Origin: Kozakia baliensis | GTDB taxonomy: Bacteria > Pseudomonadota > Alphaproteobacteria > Acetobacterales > Acetobacteraceae | Length of the DNA: 64,000 nucleotides | Assembly: GCF_001787335.1 (NCBI RefSeq) | Contig: NZ_CP014674.1 | Span: 2,522,501-2,586,500 of the forward strand | Reading direction: 5' to 3' | In this document: in pieces, positions 17,397-28,087 of the stretch | How positions within the stretch are numbered: the stretch's first letter is position 1 | How the letters are laid out: the number at the start of each line of letters is the position of its first letter | Program-made: the position numbers and the translations under genes | The notes under the pieces: generated by a model | What the model saw: the letters and a program-made list of their open reading frames with translations, nothing else | What the model was told of the DNA's origin: nothing | Database searches by the model: none

Positions 17397-17918
17397 TTAG
17401 AACGGAATTTCGTCGTCCAGGTCGCCGCCGGGCGCATCCCAGCCACCACCACTGCCGCCACCGCTGCGCTGCGGCTGCGACATCCCACCGCCACCACCAC
17501 GGGGCGCATTCAACTGGCGCGGCGGCCCGCTCTCATAACCACCGCCCGCCTCGGACTCTCCGCCACGGTTGCTGTCGATCAGCACCAGTTCGCCACGGAA
17601 ACGGTCCAGCACGATCTCCGTCGTATAACGCTCCTGGCCGGATTGATCCGTCCATTTACGCGTCTGCAATTGCCCTTCGATGTAAACCTTGCGCCCCTTG
17701 CGCAAAAAACGCTCCGCCACATCGGCCAGACGATCGTTGAAGATCACCACGCGATGCCATTCGGTCCGCTCGCGCTTCTCACCCGAATTGCGGTCGTTCC
17801 AGGTTTCGGAGGTCGCAATCGTCATGTTGACGATCTTCGACCCCGATTGCGAATTCCGCGTCTCTGGGTCGCGCCCCAGATTTCCGACCAAAATTACCTT
17901 ATTGACGCTGCCTGCCAT
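17397..17918 (-). CDS. ssb: Single-stranded DNA-binding protein
   Basis: 173 residues. The N-terminal OB fold (about 1-110) begins [20 protein letters not shown] and includes [21 protein letters not shown] Gly/Gln/Pro-rich linker (about 120-165) leads to the acidic tip DLDDEIPF, which recruits partner proteins of replication and repair. It protects single-stranded DNA. It is read away from uvrA, with about 168 bp between the two starts, and is followed by gyrA on the same strand. Confidence 0.97.
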   Translation of the reverse strand: MAGSVNKVILVGNLGRDPETRNSQSGSKIVNMTIATSETWNDRNSGEKRERTEWHRVVIFNDRLADVAERFLRKGRKVYIEGQLQTRKWTDQSGQERYTTEIVLDRFRGELVLIDSNRGGESEAGGGYESGPPRQLNAPRGGGGGMSQPQRSGGGSGGGWDAPGGDLDDEIPF

Positions 17919-18086
17919 GAGGATAGGACCTTAAACTCTCAAAAATCGCGACATTCTAACCGACAGAAGTCCGTCCGTCACGCCCAGCGCGCATTTGGCC
18001 CCTTTTATATGTGACGAAACAATCCAACATACGCCACAAACGTATTCACCAGATGTTCTCCACGTTCGAAGCGGTGCCCCTGCCTG

Positions 18087-21077
18087 ATGTCCGATCTGCC
18101 GTATAACCAGTCCATCCGCGTGCGCGGCGCGCGCGTCCATAATCTCAAGAATATCGACGCTGACATCCCGCGCGACAAGCTCACCGTCATCACAGGCCTC
18201 TCCGGCTCCGGCAAATCGTCCCTCGCCTTCGATACTATTTATGCCGAAGGCCAGCGCCGCTACGTCGAAAGCCTCTCCGCCTACGCCCGCCAGTTCCTCG
18301 AACTCATGGGCAAACCGGACGTGGATTCCATCGAGGGGCTTTCCCCCGCCATTTCGATCGAGCAGAAAACCACCTCGAAAAACCCACGTTCGACCGTCGG
18401 CACCATCACCGAAATCCACGATTATATGCGGCTGCTCTGGGCGCGCGCCGGCGTGCCCTACTCCCCCGCCACCGGCCTGCCCATCGAAGCACAAACCATC
18501 TCGCAAATGGTGGATCGCGTCATGGCCATGCCCGAAGGCACGCGCTTGATGCTGCTCTCCCCCGTGATCCGAGACCGAAAAGGCGAATACCGCAAGGAAC
18601 TGGCCGAACTTCAACGCAAAGGCTTCGCCCGCGTGAAGATCGACGGCGAACTCCATGACATCGCCGAAGCGCCCCATCTCAACCGCAAACTCCGCCATAC
18701 AGTCGAAGTCGTCATCGATCGCATCGTGGTCAAACCAGGCATCGAAGCCCGCCTTGCCGATAGCTTCGAAACCGCCATCAACCTATCGGACGGCCTGGCC
18801 TACGCCGAGGAAGTCAAGCGCAACGGCGAGGCCGAACCTCCGGCCCATGTGGTGTTCTCCGCCAAATTCGCCTGCCCCATCAGCGGCTTCACGCTCGAGG
18901 AAATCGAGCCGCGTCTGTTCTCGTTCAACGCTCCTATGGGCGCATGCCCCGTCTGCGACGGCATCGGCACCGAAACCCATTTCGACGCCAACCTCGTCGT
19001 AACGGACGAAACCCTCTCGCTGGACGAAGGCGCCATCGCCCCCTGGCGCGACGCCAAAACCCCTTGGTACGACCAAACCCTTGCTGCCCTCGCCAAACAT
19101 TACGGCGAACGGATGGACACGCCCTGGCACAAACTCAAACAAACCACGCGCGACGCCATCCTCAACGGTAGCGATGAGCCTATCGAATTCACCTATCGCG
19201 ACGATCGCCGCGCCTATACCATCACCAAACCCTTCGAAGGCGTGCTCAACAACCTCCGTCGGCGCATTTCGGAAACCGATAGCATGTGGGTGCGCGAGGA
19301 ACTCTCTCGTTACCAATCCGACGTGCCCTGCCATGCCTGCCACGGCGCACGCCTGAAGCCGGAAGCCCTCTGCGTCAAAATCAACGAACTCAACATCGCC
19401 GAAGCGTCGGACCTCACCATCCGCCGCGCGCTGGAATGGTTCTCCAAAGCCGAGAGCACGCTCACGCCCCAACGCGCCGAAATCGCCCGTCGCATCCTGC
19501 GCGAAATCACAGACCGCCTGCGCTTCCTCGACGATGTCGGGCTGGACTACCTCACCCTCTCCCGCGGCTCCGCTACCCTCTCCGGCGGCGAAAGCCAGCG
19601 CATTCGCCTCGCCAGTCAGATCGGCTCCGGCCTCACCGGCGTGCTCTACGTGCTGGATGAACCCTCCATCGGCCTCCATCAGCGCGACAACGAACGCCTC
19701 CTCGGCACGCTCGAACGCCTGAAAAAACTCGGCAACACCGTCATCGTCGTCGAACATGACGAAGACGCCATCCGCGCCGCCGATTGGCTCATCGATATGG
19801 GGCCCGGCGCAGGCGCGCGCGGCGGCAACCTCATCGCCGCCGGAACGCCCGCCGAAATCGCCAAAAACAAAAACAGCATCACCGGCGATTATCTCTCGGG
19901 CCGCCGCGCCATCCCCGTGCCGCAAGAACGCCGCAAGGCCGACCCCAAGCGCATGCTTACACTCGCCGGCGCCACCGGCAACAATCTGCACGACGTCACC
20001 GCCCAATTCCCCTTGGGCTGCTTCATCGCCGTCACTGGCGTTTCGGGCGGCGGTAAATCTACCCTGGTGATCGACACGCTCTATAAAGCGCTGTCCCGCC
20101 AACTTATGGGGTCGAGCCAAACTCCCTTGCCCTACCGCAATATCGAAGGGTTGGAGCAACTCGATAAAATCATCGATATCGACCAATCCCCCATCGGTCG
20201 CACCCCACGCTCCAACCCCGCAACCTATACCGATCTCTTCACCCCCATCCGCGATTGGTTCGCCGAACTGCCGGAAGCCAAAGCACGCGGCTACAAGCCG
20301 GGGCGCTTCTCCTTCAACGTCAAAGGCGGGCGTTGCGAAGCCTGCCAAGGCGATGGCGTATTAAAAATCGAAATGCACTTCCTACCGGACGTGTTCGTGA
20401 CGTGCGACACCTGCAAAGGACAGCGCTATAACCGCGAAACGCTGGACGTGAAATTCCGCGGCAAATCCATCGCGGACGTGCTCGCCATGACCGTGGACGA
20501 AGCCCTACCCTTCTTCCACGCCGTTCCCCGCATCCGAGACCGCCTCGCCATCCTGCAACAGGTCGGCCTCGGCTACGTCACCCTCGGCCAGCAAGCCACC
20601 ACCCTCTCCGGCGGTGAGGCACAGCGCGTCAAACTCTCCAAGGAACTCGCCAAGCGCGCCACAGGCCGCACGCTCTATATCTTGGACGAACCCACCACCG
20701 GCCTGCACACGGAAGATGTACGCAAACTCCTCGAAGTGCTCCACGCCCTTGTGGATCAAGGCAACACCATCGTGGTGATCGAGCATAATCTGGAAGTCAT
20801 CAAAACCGCCGACTGGCTGATCGATATCGGCCCTGAAGGCGGTGAAGGCGGCGGTCGCATCGTCGCCGAGGGCACGCCGGAAGACATCGCCGCCACCCCG
20901 CAAAGCTATACCGGGCGCTTCCTCAAGCCGCTCCTGCCCGAACGCACGCCCACTGCGTTGTCCGAGCGAAACACCTCACAGAAAGCAGCACCGAAAAAAG
21001 CCGCCACCGAGAAAAAACCGCTGGAAAAGAAAACAACACGGAAAAACACCACCCGCAAAGTAAAGCAAACGGCCTGA
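18087..21077 (+). CDS. uvrA: Excinuclease ABC subunit A
   Basis: 996 residues. Damage-sensing ATPase of nucleotide excision repair. Two ABC ATPase halves are present: Walker A motifs GLSGSGKSS (37-45) and GVSGGGKST, with signatures [19 protein letters not shown] and [16 protein letters not shown]. Zinc-binding clusters [25 protein letters not shown] and [10 protein letters not shown] are intact. The last ~50 residues form a Lys/Thr-rich basic tail (from about [12 protein letters not shown]) beyond the family core. A weak ATG context makes the start at 18087 likely but not certain. The next gene begins two bases after its stop. Confidence 0.97.
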   Translation: MSDLPYNQSIRVRGARVHNLKNIDADIPRDKLTVITGLSGSGKSSLAFDTIYAEGQRRYVESLSAYARQFLELMGKPDVDSIEGLSPAISIEQKTTSKNPRSTVGTITEIHDYMRLLWARAGVPYSPATGLPIEAQTISQMVDRVMAMPEGTRLMLLSPVIRDRKGEYRKELAELQRKGFARVKIDGELHDIAEAPHLNRKLRHTVEVVIDRIVVKPGIEARLADSFETAINLSDGLAYAEEVKRNGEAEPPAHVVFSAKFACPISGFTLEEIEPRLFSFNAPMGACPVCDGIGTETHFDANLVVTDETLSLDEGAIAPWRDAKTPWYDQTLAALAKHYGERMDTPWHKLKQTTRDAILNGSDEPIEFTYRDDRRAYTITKPFEGVLNNLRRRISETDSMWVREELSRYQSDVPCHACHGARLKPEALCVKINELNIAEASDLTIRRALEWFSKAESTLTPQRAEIARRILREITDRLRFLDDVGLDYLTLSRGSATLSGGESQRIRLASQIGSGLTGVLYVLDEPSIGLHQRDNERLLGTLERLKKLGNTVIVVEHDEDAIRAADWLIDMGPGAGARGGNLIAAGTPAEIAKNKNSITGDYLSGRRAIPVPQERRKADPKRMLTLAGATGNNLHDVTAQFPLGCFIAVTGVSGGGKSTLVIDTLYKALSRQLMGSSQTPLPYRNIEGLEQLDKIIDIDQSPIGRTPRSNPATYTDLFTPIRDWFAELPEAKARGYKPGRFSFNVKGGRCEACQGDGVLKIEMHFLPDVFVTCDTCKGQRYNRETLDVKFRGKSIADVLAMTVDEALPFFHAVPRIRDRLAILQQVGLGYVTLGQQATTLSGGEAQRVKLSKELAKRATGRTLYILDEPTTGLHTEDVRKLLEVLHALVDQGNTIVVIEHNLEVIKTADWLIDIGPEGGEGGGRIVAEGTPEDIAATPQSYTGRFLKPLLPERTPTALSERNTSQKAAPKKAATEKKPLEKKTTRKNTTRKVKQTA

Positions 21078-21079
21078 TC

Positions 21080-22024
21080 ATGACGAAGCTCATCCCTTTC
21101 GTCGGGCGCATCACGCCTCGCGAACGCGAAGAATGTCTTCAAGCCCTGAACGCCCATCTCTCCAGCGTTCAGGTCATCCCTCTGGCCGAAATGAATGCCG
21201 CAGCCCGCACCCAGGCGGAACTCGCCGTCGTCGCAAACCCGGATCCCACCGAATTAGCGACCCTGCCGAACCTGAAATGGGTGCAAAGTCTCTGGGCAGG
21301 CGTCGAGAAACTCGTGGCCGAACTCCCGGGCGAACATATCCAAATCGTCCGCATGACCGATCCGCAGCTCGCGGAAACTATGTCCGAGGCCGTCTTGGCC
21401 TGGACGCTCTATCTCCACCGGGACATGCCGGCGTATCGTCGGCAGCAGGTCGAGAAAAACTGGCATCAACGCCCGCTGAAACTACCCAGCCAGCGGCCTA
21501 TCGGCATCCTCGGCCTCGGCAAACTCGGCCGCGCCAGCGCCCGCAAACTTTCCGCCAACGGCTTCCCCGTTCTCGGCTGGAGCCGCAACCCCACCGAAGC
21601 CGAAAACGTTCAAACCTTCTCGGGAGAAGACGGCCTCGCGGAAATTCTCCGCCGCAGCGCCATCCTCGTCATCCTGCTGCCCCTCACGCCCGAAACGCGC
21701 GGCTTAATGGACGACGAACGCTTCGCCCAGCTTCCCGCCGAAAGCGCCATCATCAACTTCGCCCGCGGCCCTATCGTGCAGACCGAAGCGCTCCTGCGCA
21801 CGCTCGACCGCCAGCATCTCGGCCACGCCGTATTGGATGTGTTCGATACCGAACCGCTCCCAGCTTCCAGCCCGCTCTGGAGCCATCCAGACATTACGGT
21901 CCTACCGCACATCTCCGCTCCGACCCAAACCGAGACGGCCTCACGCGTAGCGGCTGAAAATATCCAGAATTATTTCGAAACCGGCGTCATCCCGCCAAGC
22001 GTCGATAGATCGGTCGGCTACTAA
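21080..22024 (+). CDS. D-2-hydroxyacid dehydrogenase (glyoxylate/hydroxypyruvate reductase A type)
   Basis: 314 residues. NAD(P)-binding signature GILGLGKLGRASARKLSANG, with catalytic residues Arg in INFARGPIVQ, Glu in DVFDTEPLPASSPLW and His in VLPHISAPTQTE. The layout fits GhrA, which reduces glyoxylate and hydroxypyruvate with NADPH; other 2-ketoacids are possible. Its ATG lies two bases after the uvrA stop, so the two are co-transcribed, although no functional link is apparent. It converges with dsbD. Confidence 0.87.
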   Translation: MTKLIPFVGRITPREREECLQALNAHLSSVQVIPLAEMNAAARTQAELAVVANPDPTELATLPNLKWVQSLWAGVEKLVAELPGEHIQIVRMTDPQLAETMSEAVLAWTLYLHRDMPAYRRQQVEKNWHQRPLKLPSQRPIGILGLGKLGRASARKLSANGFPVLGWSRNPTEAENVQTFSGEDGLAEILRRSAILVILLPLTPETRGLMDDERFAQLPAESAIINFARGPIVQTEALLRTLDRQHLGHAVLDVFDTEPLPASSPLWSHPDITVLPHISAPTQTETASRVAAENIQNYFETGVIPPSVDRSVGY

Positions 22025-22047
22025 ACCGACCGTCCCCAAAAGCGGCG

Positions 22048-24132
22048 TTACGCGCCGCCTTCGCTTCCCTTCTTCAACGCCGCCTGCACGATCCCCGGTG
22101 AGAGAAGCTGCGGCAAAATCTCCTCTTCGCCATGCGGCGGATAATAAACATAAAGCGGCACACCATCGCGCCCATGCTGGCGCAAATACGTACTGATCTT
22201 CTCGTCGCGATTGGTCCAATCGCCCTTCATATACACTACGTCCCGCTTGGCGAACGCTGCCTGCACGGCTGGCGTATCGATGGCCACCCGCTCATTCACC
22301 ATACAGGTAATGCACCACGCCGCCGTCATATCCACGAAAACCGGTTTGCCCTGCGCCCGCGCCTCCGCCAGCTTCTCTTCGGAGAACGGCACCACGCCTG
22401 CCTGCTGAGCCACCACCGGCCCAGACGAAGCACGCCCCTCATCCACGCGCGCCAAGCTCGCAAAAGTCAGTAATGCCGCCACCGCCGCCAGAGAACGACA
22501 CACCACAACGCGCTTGCTCGCGCCTTCTAGCATGGCTTGGCGCTGGCCCATGCCGAACAGCCACGCCGCCAGCCCAAGCCCCACCGCGCCACCCACGGCA
22601 ATCACCACCACATCCGCGCCGCGCTGCAAAGCCGCCACCCATAGCAACCACACGCAGGTCGCCAGAAGCGGAAAGGCCAAAGCCTGCTTCAACACTGCCA
22701 TCCATGCGCCCGGCTTAGGCATCCGCCGCGGAATCGCCGGCACGCACGCAATCAACACGTAAGGCGAAGCCAGCCCGAACCCCATAGCCAGGAAAATCGC
22801 CAGCCCCGCCCAGGCCGGGCCGCTCAACGCCGCCGCAATCGCCGCTCCCATGAACGGCGCGGTGCAAGGCGTCGCCACCACCACAGCCAAAAGCCCTGTC
22901 AGCGCATCGCCCCAGTGCCCCTCGCGCGGCATCACATCCTGTCCGATTCCGCCTGTCGTAATCTCGAAAACGCCGAGCAGATTGAGCGCCATCATGAACA
23001 GCAACCAGCCCACAGCCACCACGAAGACCGGCGATTGAAACTGAAAACCCCACCCCGCTGCCGAACCCGCAGCCCGCAGCCCGATCATCGCCGCGCCCAA
23101 CGCCCCGAAGGTCAGCATCACACCGCCTGTATAAAATGCAGCGCTCGTCACCTGCGCCCGGCGATGCGTTCCACCCATCCGCGCCAGAGAAAGCCCCTTC
23201 ATGGCCAAAACGGGAAACACGCACGGCATCAAATTCAGAATCAACCCGCCCAGAAAGGCGAAAAGCACGATCTGGCCGATATTCGCCTTACCGCCAGCCT
23301 GCGGCATCGGCTCCGCCGTGCCCGACTCCGCATCGATCCAAAGCGGACTCTGCTGCCCCGCCGCATCCTGCAAAACGACGATTCCACTCAAAGGCGCGTT
23401 CTTATGCGCGCCTTCCAACCACTTCAGTTGCAGGCTCAGCCGCCCATCGGCCATTTCCAATTTCTGCGGCGCAACCTGATCGATCACCCCGCTGACGGAT
23501 GGCATGAACCATGCCTTGCTGACCGAATGCGCCGAAAGCCCTTGCCCGCTCAAACTCAATCGCCCATCCGGCGCAATCCTAGCGGCAAAAGGTGAAGGCA
23601 CCGGGCGCGCCGCCTCGGCCTTGTCGAACAGCGGCGCTTGCACGCCCGGTGCTGCCGCCTGCGCCGACCCCGGCAAATCCAGGCTGAAATCTCCACTCTC
23701 CGGCACGCAGGTCGCCGCGCAAACCAACCATTCCGCATGTGCTTTCAACTGCGCGCCATCGCGCCCGCGCAATTCCAGATGCTCCGGCAACACCACATCA
23801 CCGGTATAGGCGTAGGACATCAACCCGCCCTCGCTAATGCGCACCGGCGTCGGCCAATCGATCTTATCGGATTGCCCCTTCATCCCGCCTGAAGCCGTCA
23901 CCTTCAGCGTCGGCGCTTCGCCCGCATCTCCCGCATTCAGCCAATAAGTATGCCACCCCGGCTTGAGCTTGAGGCGCAGCCCCACGCGCACGGCTTGGTC
24001 CGGTCCCACCGAATCCCGATCCGTCACCAAAGTCGCGACATCATGCTCTGACGTCACGGGTTGGCTCTCCGCCGCCCAGGCCGTTTGCGCCAACGACGCT
24101 ACACATACGAAAAGAATCAGGAACTTGCGCAA
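22048..24132 (-). CDS. dsbD: Thiol:disulfide interchange protein DsbD
   Basis: Carries electrons from cytoplasmic thioredoxin across the inner membrane to periplasmic partners. All three parts are visible: an N-terminal periplasmic domain with the Cys pair in CAATCVPESG, an eight-helix membrane domain with the reactive cysteines in NLMPCVFPVLAMK and VVATPCTAPFMG, and a C-terminal thioredoxin-like domain with AAWCITCMVNE. I chose the TTG at 24132 because it gives a regular signal peptide (MRKFLILFVCVASLAQTAWA) and GGTGGG lies just upstream. ATG starts at 24195 and 24207 are open but add an odd hydrophobic n-region and collide with the divergent hrpB gene. 694 residues with this start. Confidence 0.92.
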   Translation of the reverse strand: MRKFLILFVCVASLAQTAWAAESQPVTSEHDVATLVTDRDSVGPDQAVRVGLRLKLKPGWHTYWLNAGDAGEAPTLKVTASGGMKGQSDKIDWPTPVRISEGGLMSYAYTGDVVLPEHLELRGRDGAQLKAHAEWLVCAATCVPESGDFSLDLPGSAQAAAPGVQAPLFDKAEAARPVPSPFAARIAPDGRLSLSGQGLSAHSVSKAWFMPSVSGVIDQVAPQKLEMADGRLSLQLKWLEGAHKNAPLSGIVVLQDAAGQQSPLWIDAESGTAEPMPQAGGKANIGQIVLFAFLGGLILNLMPCVFPVLAMKGLSLARMGGTHRRAQVTSAAFYTGGVMLTFGALGAAMIGLRAAGSAAGWGFQFQSPVFVVAVGWLLFMMALNLLGVFEITTGGIGQDVMPREGHWGDALTGLLAVVVATPCTAPFMGAAIAAALSGPAWAGLAIFLAMGFGLASPYVLIACVPAIPRRMPKPGAWMAVLKQALAFPLLATCVWLLWVAALQRGADVVVIAVGGAVGLGLAAWLFGMGQRQAMLEGASKRVVVCRSLAAVAALLTFASLARVDEGRASSGPVVAQQAGVVPFSEEKLAEARAQGKPVFVDMTAAWCITCMVNERVAIDTPAVQAAFAKRDVVYMKGDWTNRDEKISTYLRQHGRDGVPLYVYYPPHGEEEILPQLLSPGIVQAALKKGSEGGA

Positions 24133-24237
24133 CTCGAACCCACCAAAAAGACCAAAAACGAAAAGAGGGATTTGCCGCCCGGCTAAAGGACGCGCCATAC
24201 ACATCATATGAACCGTCCCGCGAATTGCGCAAATGTC

Positions 24238-26727
24238 ATGTCGCTGCCGAACCTTCCCGTCACTGCCGCACTGCCCGCCTTGCAGGAAAGCCTGGCCGCC
24301 GGACGCAACGCCGTCCTCGTCGCGCCACCGGGCGCGGGTAAAACAACATTGGCGCCACTTCATCTTCTGCAAGCCCCTTGGCGCAGGAAAGAAGACCGCC
24401 TGATCGTCGTCGAGCCACGTCGCGTCGCCGTCCGCGCCGCCGCGCACCGCATGGCCAACCTCATCGGCGAAGAAACCGGGCGCACCATCGGCTACCGTAC
24501 CCGCACCGATTCCGCGACATCCGCCGAAACACGCATCGAAGTCGTCACCGAAGGCCTTCTCCTGCGTCGGCTCCTCACCGATCCTCTGCTGGAAGGCACA
24601 GCCGCCATCCTGTTCGACGAAGTGCACGAGCGCTCGCTCGATCTCGACACAGCCCTAGCCTTTGCGCTCGATCTACAACGCAATCTGCGCCCGGAACTCC
24701 GCCTCGTCGCCATGTCCGCCACCACCGACGGTCGCGCCTTCGCAGGCCTTCTCGATGGCGATCTGGTCGAAAGCGAAGGTCGCCAATACCCTATCGACAT
24801 CCGCCACACGAAGCGCGACATCGCCTCGCTGCGCGAATTGCCGGATGCCGTCGCCCGCACCATCCGCGAAGCGTTCTACACCGAACAAGGCGATATTCTC
24901 GCCTTCCTCCCCGGCCTCGCCGAAATCCGCCGCGCACAAAACGCTCTCTCGGATATCCCCGCCCTTATCCTACCCCTGCACGGCGAACTCCCCACCGCGG
25001 AACAAGACCGCGTCCTTCGTCCCGCCGAGCAACGCAAGATCGTCCTCGCCACCCCCATCGCCGAAACCTCGCTGACCGTTCCAGGCGTGCGCATCGTCGT
25101 CGATTGCGGCTTCCGCCGCAGCCCACGCCTCGATCCCGGCTCCGGCCTCTCCCGACTGGAAACCCTGCGCATCTCCCGCGCCACCGCCACGCAACGCGCA
25201 GGGCGCGCCGGGCGTGAGGCGCCGGGCATCGCATTGCGGCTCTGGACGGAAGCCACAGGGCGCGCCATGCCCTTGCAAGACGCGCCCGAAATCCTCAACA
25301 GCGATCTCGGCGGCCATTGCCTGGACGCCGCCGCCTGGTTCGCCATTATGGGCACCGAACCGCAAGACCTTCCCTTGCTCGACGCATCGCCCAACGGCGC
25401 ATCCCAGGCCGCCCGCGCCCTCCTGCACGATCTCGGCGCGCTGGATGAACAAGCCCGCATCACCGAACTCGGTCAAAATATGGCTCGTCTCGGCGCGCAA
25501 CCACGCCTCAGCGCCATGCTCTGCGCCGCTCAAACCCCCGCCGAACAAGCCACCGCCGCTGCACTCGCCGCTTTGCTCGAAGAGCGCGACCCACTTCGCC
25601 CCCGGCCCGTTCCCGGCCAACGCACCATCACGCCGCCGGCGGATATCGCCGCTCGCCTCGCGCTCATCTCGGGAGACGATCACGCACCCCACGCCGATCG
25701 CGCCAGCCTCGCCCGCATCCGCCAATCCGCCCAACGCTATCAACGCCGCCTCGGCCTCAAAGAGCGTGCGTCCCTTGATCCACAAGCCGCCGCGTCTCTC
25801 CTCGCTGCCGCCTTCCCTGACCGCATCGCTCAATCGCGCGGAGAACCGGGCCGCTATCGTCTCTCCGGCGGTGGCAGCGCGCGCCTTGGCGCAACCGACC
25901 CACTTGCCCGGCAAAATCTTGTCGTCGCCGCTAATCTTCACGTCCGCACCGCGACGGAAATCTGTCTCGCCGCTCCGCTCGATCCTGAAAACCTGCCTCA
26001 AACCCTGCTGAACCGCACCACGGAACAAGTCGAAACCAGCCTCGACCCCGCCACTGGCTCCATCATCGCCCGCAAACGCCTACGCCTCGGCGCGCTCGTC
26101 CTGCGGGACCGCAGCGTCACCGTCGCACCGGACGAAGCCGGAAACCTGCTCCTCGCTCAAATCCGCACCGATCTCGCCAACACGCTCGATTGGCGAGACG
26201 CCGCCCGGCAATTCCAGGCCCGCGCCCTTCTCGCCCGCCAACATCTGGACGGCACCCTGCCCGATTTAAGCGACGAAACCCTGGCCACCACACTTGAAGA
26301 ATGGCTGGAACCCTATCTCGCGGGTCTCACCAAACTCTCCCAGGTCAAAGCACTGGATTTGCTCGCCATCCTTCGTGCCCGATTCGATTACGCCGCCCTT
26401 TCGCAAATCGATAAGGAACTCCCCGCCGCGCTCGCCCTGCCCGGCGCCTCCCCCGCCATCGACTATCTCGCCGCCAACCCCACCATCTCCGCCCGCGCTC
26501 AGGCTTTTTACGGCCTACAGGAAACGCCTCGCCTCGCCCAAGGCCGAATCCCGCTGCAATTCGCGCTGCTTTCTCCCGCCGGGCGTCCGCAAGCCATTAC
26601 TGCCGATATCGCCGCCTTCTGGCGCACCGGATGGGCCGATATGCGGCGAGACATGCGCGGCCGTTACCCCAAGCACGACTGGCCGGAAAATCCCGCTCTG
26701 GCCAAACCGCCGGAACGCCGCCGATGA
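24238..26727 (+). CDS. hrpB: ATP-dependent RNA helicase HrpB
   Basis: 829 residues. DEAH/RHA helicase: Walker A LVAPPGAGKTTLAP, Walker B LFDEVHERSLDLD (DEVH form), motif III MSATTDGR, motif V/VI TPIAETSLTVPG and QRAGRAGREAPG. The C-terminal HrpB-specific domain ends KHDWPENPALAKPPERRR, where the KHxWPE stretch is diagnostic. The start at 24238 (MSLPNLPVTAALPALQESLA) matches the usual N-terminus; an ATG at 24208 is open but unnecessary. Known HrpB proteins are of uncertain physiological role in RNA metabolism. Confidence 0.93.
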   Translation: MSLPNLPVTAALPALQESLAAGRNAVLVAPPGAGKTTLAPLHLLQAPWRRKEDRLIVVEPRRVAVRAAAHRMANLIGEETGRTIGYRTRTDSATSAETRIEVVTEGLLLRRLLTDPLLEGTAAILFDEVHERSLDLDTALAFALDLQRNLRPELRLVAMSATTDGRAFAGLLDGDLVESEGRQYPIDIRHTKRDIASLRELPDAVARTIREAFYTEQGDILAFLPGLAEIRRAQNALSDIPALILPLHGELPTAEQDRVLRPAEQRKIVLATPIAETSLTVPGVRIVVDCGFRRSPRLDPGSGLSRLETLRISRATATQRAGRAGREAPGIALRLWTEATGRAMPLQDAPEILNSDLGGHCLDAAAWFAIMGTEPQDLPLLDASPNGASQAARALLHDLGALDEQARITELGQNMARLGAQPRLSAMLCAAQTPAEQATAAALAALLEERDPLRPRPVPGQRTITPPADIAARLALISGDDHAPHADRASLARIRQSAQRYQRRLGLKERASLDPQAAASLLAAAFPDRIAQSRGEPGRYRLSGGGSARLGATDPLARQNLVVAANLHVRTATEICLAAPLDPENLPQTLLNRTTEQVETSLDPATGSIIARKRLRLGALVLRDRSVTVAPDEAGNLLLAQIRTDLANTLDWRDAARQFQARALLARQHLDGTLPDLSDETLATTLEEWLEPYLAGLTKLSQVKALDLLAILRARFDYAALSQIDKELPAALALPGASPAIDYLAANPTISARAQAFYGLQETPRLAQGRIPLQFALLSPAGRPQAITADIAAFWRTGWADMRRDMRGRYPKHDWPENPALAKPPERRR

Positions 26728-26801
26728 GAGAAGCTGGCAAGAACGCGATTCTGCGCTATCGTTCCGCTCATGATCATGCTTTTCCGCGCGCGCCCGCACC
26801 G

Positions 26802-27992
26802 ATGACGATGCGACGCTCCCTCGCTTCCGCCTCGTTCCTCGCGGCCAGCCTGCTTGCAACGGATGCGCGCGCCTTCCCGTCTTTTTTCGGGAAATCACCC
26901 TCGCCGCCTCCGCAACCGGCAGCCCCCTCCGTGCCCCCGGTTCCACCCGCCTCCAAAGTTCAAATCCCAGCCCAACCCCCCGTACCGGACGGCGCTCCGG
27001 CCCTCCCGCCGGTCCTGGTCCAGTCCGGCCCACTTACCTTCGCGCCGCTGGTCAAACGCGTCATTCCCGCCGTGGTGAACATCGCCATCACCCAAACGCG
27101 CAACGATGGCGGAACTAAAATCCCGCCCCAAATCAAAGGTACGCCGCTCGAAAAGCGTTACCGCGAGAAAATGCGCCGCCATCAGGAAGAAGTGCTCGGC
27201 GCAGGCTCCGGCTTCATCATCGATCCCTCCGGCATCATCGTCACCAACGATCACGTCGTGGGCGATGCCGATAACGTCACCGTCTCCCTCTCCAACGGGC
27301 AGGAACTTCCGGCCAAGCTGGTCGGCGTGGACGCACTGACAGACGTCGCCGTCATCAAGGTCGAATCACCCAAGCCCCTGCCCTATGTCGCCTGGGGCGA
27401 CAGCCAGAAAGTCGATGTCGGGGACTGGATTCTCGTCGCCGGCAACCCGTTCGGCTTCGGCTCTTCCGTCACCGCAGGCATCGTCTCCGCTCGCGGCCGC
27501 GATCTCGGCGCAGGCTCGCTGGACGATTTCCTCCAGCTCGACGCCCCCATCAATCCCGGCAATTCCGGCGGGCCCGCCTTCAACATGCGTGGACAGGTCG
27601 TCGCCGTGAACGCCGCCATGGTCTCGCCCGCTGGCGGCTCCGTGGGCATCGGATTCGGCATCCCTTCGGAAATCGTCGCGCCCGTCGTCGAACAATTGCG
27701 CAAAAACGGCCATGTCGATCACGGCTGGCTCGGCGTCACCCTCGACGATGGCGACGGCTCCGTGCAGATCGTGGATGTAGACAAGGACGGCCCCGCCATG
27801 AAGGGCGGCCTCCTACGTCAGGATCGCGTCAACGCCATCAACGGCGCGCCGGTCGATAACGCCCGCGCCCTTCTGCGCACTATCGCCGCCGCCAAGCCAA
27901 ACGACACGCTCAGCTTCTCGCTCACGCGCAAAGACAAGCCTCTCACGCTTGCCATTAAGATCGGCAAAAGACCCGCAGATGCCGATGATTGA
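26802..27992 (+). CDS. HtrA/DegS-type periplasmic serine protease with one PDZ domain
   Basis: 396 residues from the ATG at 26802, which gives a signal peptide MTMRRSLASASFLAASLLAT ending DARA. A Pro-rich linker (about 30-75) precedes the trypsin-like domain with the triad His151 (TNDHVVGDADN), Asp181 (LTDVAVIKVE) and Ser255 (NPGNSGGPAF). One PDZ domain follows (GWLGVTLDDGDGSVQIVDVD). A single PDZ is fewer than in DegP/DegQ, so it may act more like a regulatory protease than a bulk degrader. It lies next to a two-component system, which suggests an envelope stress role, but no shared promoter is evident. The frame open to 26631 overlaps hrpB and is not used. Confidence 0.9.
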   Translation: MTMRRSLASASFLAASLLATDARAFPSFFGKSPSPPPQPAAPSVPPVPPASKVQIPAQPPVPDGAPALPPVLVQSGPLTFAPLVKRVIPAVVNIAITQTRNDGGTKIPPQIKGTPLEKRYREKMRRHQEEVLGAGSGFIIDPSGIIVTNDHVVGDADNVTVSLSNGQELPAKLVGVDALTDVAVIKVESPKPLPYVAWGDSQKVDVGDWILVAGNPFGFGSSVTAGIVSARGRDLGAGSLDDFLQLDAPINPGNSGGPAFNMRGQVVAVNAAMVSPAGGSVGIGFGIPSEIVAPVVEQLRKNGHVDHGWLGVTLDDGDGSVQIVDVDKDGPAMKGGLLRQDRVNAINGAPVDNARALLRTIAAAKPNDTLSFSLTRKDKPLTLAIKIGKRPADADD

Positions 27993-28087
27993 TCTCCTGC
28001 CCTTTCCTGAAAAGAAAAAGGGGCAGATAATGGCTTCTTTCGGGAAGCAGCTTCCCTACCGCGTTACGGCATGAAGGAAAAAAACGC

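Noticed and set aside
18055-18067. GTTC-TCCAC-GTTC upstream of uvrA as a LexA (SOS) box
   Set aside because: The alphaproteobacterial LexA site needs seven bases between the GTTC repeats; here there are five.
18783-20348. Long open frame antisense to uvrA (521 codons)
   Set aside because: It mirrors the uvrA coding frame, is rich in Gly/Asp/Glu from reverse codons and has no recognisable domain; a shadow of high-GC coding sequence.
22041-22057. GCGGCG-TTACG-CGCCGC as a terminator of the hydroxyacid dehydrogenase gene
   Set aside because: The stem overlaps the end of dsbD and no T-run follows on either strand.
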